This document shows, one piece after another, positions 49,701 through 49,957 of a DNA stretch of 49,957 nt. Below the pieces are notes generated by a model. That model ran no database searches. It had not been told where the DNA came from and was given only the letters and a program-made list of their open reading frames with translations. Location: contig CADCUT010000033.1 in assembly GCA_902805975.1 (NCBI GenBank), forward strand, positions 1 to 49,957, given 5' to 3'. The position numbers and the translations under genes were made by a program. This DNA is from an uncultured Rubrobacteraceae bacterium (GTDB taxonomy: Bacteria; Actinomycetota; Rubrobacteria; Rubrobacterales; Rubrobacteraceae). Position 1 is the stretch's first letter; the number at the start of each line of letters is the position of its first letter.

Positions 49701-49957
49701 TCAGGTTTTCTCCAGGCCGCGTTCCGCCACCGAGGTGGCGAGCTTGGCGAGGGCCCTGGCGGTGAGACCGGCGAGGACCGCGGCGCTGTAGAGGTTCAGG
49801 GGGCCGTGGGGGCCGTGCTTGCGGTGGTAAAGGAAGGCGCTTTTGTGGAGCAGCCAGATGGCGCGCGGCTTGCTGCGGCTGCTGCCGCCGGTCTGGTGGA
49901 GCACCTCGACCTCCGGCAGGTAGAAGACCGACCAGCCCGCCTCGCGGGCGCGGCGGC
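49701..49957 (-). CDS. Glycosyltransferase family 2, C-terminal part (cut by window edge)
   Basis: The minus-strand frame is open from the right edge to a stop at 49701; the start lies outside the window. The visible 85 residues read AREAGWSVFYLPEVEVLHQT, GGSSRSKPRAIWLLHKSAFL, YHRKHGPHGPLNLYSAAVLA, then GLTARALAKLATSVAERGLE KT. This is the end of a GT2 enzyme of the rhamnosyltransferase (WbbL) type, where an 'F-x-P-x-x-x-x-x-H-x-x-G-x-S' segment closes the catalytic domain and a hydrophobic/basic tail contacts the membrane. Its position near rmlBAC suggests that it uses dTDP-rhamnose in cell-wall or polysaccharide synthesis. Confidence 0.85.
   Translation of the reverse strand, partial: RRAREAGWSVFYLPEVEVLHQTGGSSRSKPRAIWLLHKSAFLYHRKHGPHGPLNLYSAAVLAGLTARALAKLATSVAERGLEKT

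Noticed and set aside
49184-49765. Short open frames between the dehalogenase-like gene and the glycosyltransferase
   Set aside because: Frames of about 60-110 codons on both strands overlap each other, lack ribosome sites and show no protein pattern.

Overview
The window is a high-GC (roughly two-thirds G+C) bacterial chromosome segment. Frequent GTG/TTG starts, stop-start overlaps of the ATGA/GTGA/TTGA kind, F420-type oxidoreductases, an Rv2578c-type radical SAM protein, a DUF2277 protein and a phasin-like protein with a C-terminal domain common in Actinobacteria all point to an actinobacterium; a Rubrobacter-like organism fits best. This is inference from gene content, not a database result. 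No rRNA, tRNA, CRISPR array, prophage or insertion sequence was recognised.

Layout. 1-4.7 kb is gene-poor and partly decayed: a small secreted protein, a frameshifted two-helix membrane protein, a phasin-like protein, a small HTH/coiled-coil protein with a palindrome against its start codon, a methyltransferase-like remnant, a DUF2277 protein and an NlpC/P60-like protein lacking its catalytic His. 4.7-7.1 kb holds an alpha/beta hydrolase, an SDR and a YfcE-type phosphoesterase. 7.3-19.7 kb is mostly a cation-homeostasis island: a complete seven-gene mrpABCDEFG antiporter operon, a CPA2 antiporter with RCK domains, and trkH-trkA. A TetR/ester-cyclase/cupin operon with a recognisable operator sits inside it. 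19.8-22.2 kb is one reading frame joining an ABC sugar-permease subunit to a GT-C-type membrane glycosyltransferase. 22.3-28.7 kb carries a MmcQ-like protein, an intein-split radical SAM protein, two coupled SPFH proteins and a protein of unknown function. 28.7-33.2 kb is a TetR-controlled redox cluster (aldo-keto reductase, F420-type oxidoreductase, SDR, LLM flavin enzyme).

33.2-45.1 kb is the amino-acid block, all on the minus strand: thrC-thrB, then a leader RNA and ilvB-(ilvN-like)-ilvC-ilvE, then a second leader RNA and leuA-HExxH protein-leuB-cimA. ilvD, leuC and leuD are not in the window. Both leaders encode a short Leu/Ile/Val-containing peptide with a shared 10-nt core and alternative hairpins, which suggests attenuation. 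The AHAS small-subunit slot is filled by an unusual protein: an IlvM-like ACT domain joined to a small beta-rich domain normally seen as a stand-alone protein. 45.3-50 kb is a dTDP-rhamnose cluster (rmlB-rmlA-rmlC, with a family-2 glycosyltransferase running off the right edge), an F420/PPOX protein and a fluoroacetate-dehalogenase-like hydrolase.

The least ordinary things are the permease-glycosyltransferase fusion, the ACT fusion in the ilv operon, a dispersed heptanucleotide repeat (consensus AGGYNTC) at several intergenic spots, the paired leader attenuators, the HExxH protein inside the leucine operon, and two tetR genes that look leaderless with operators inside their own promoters.
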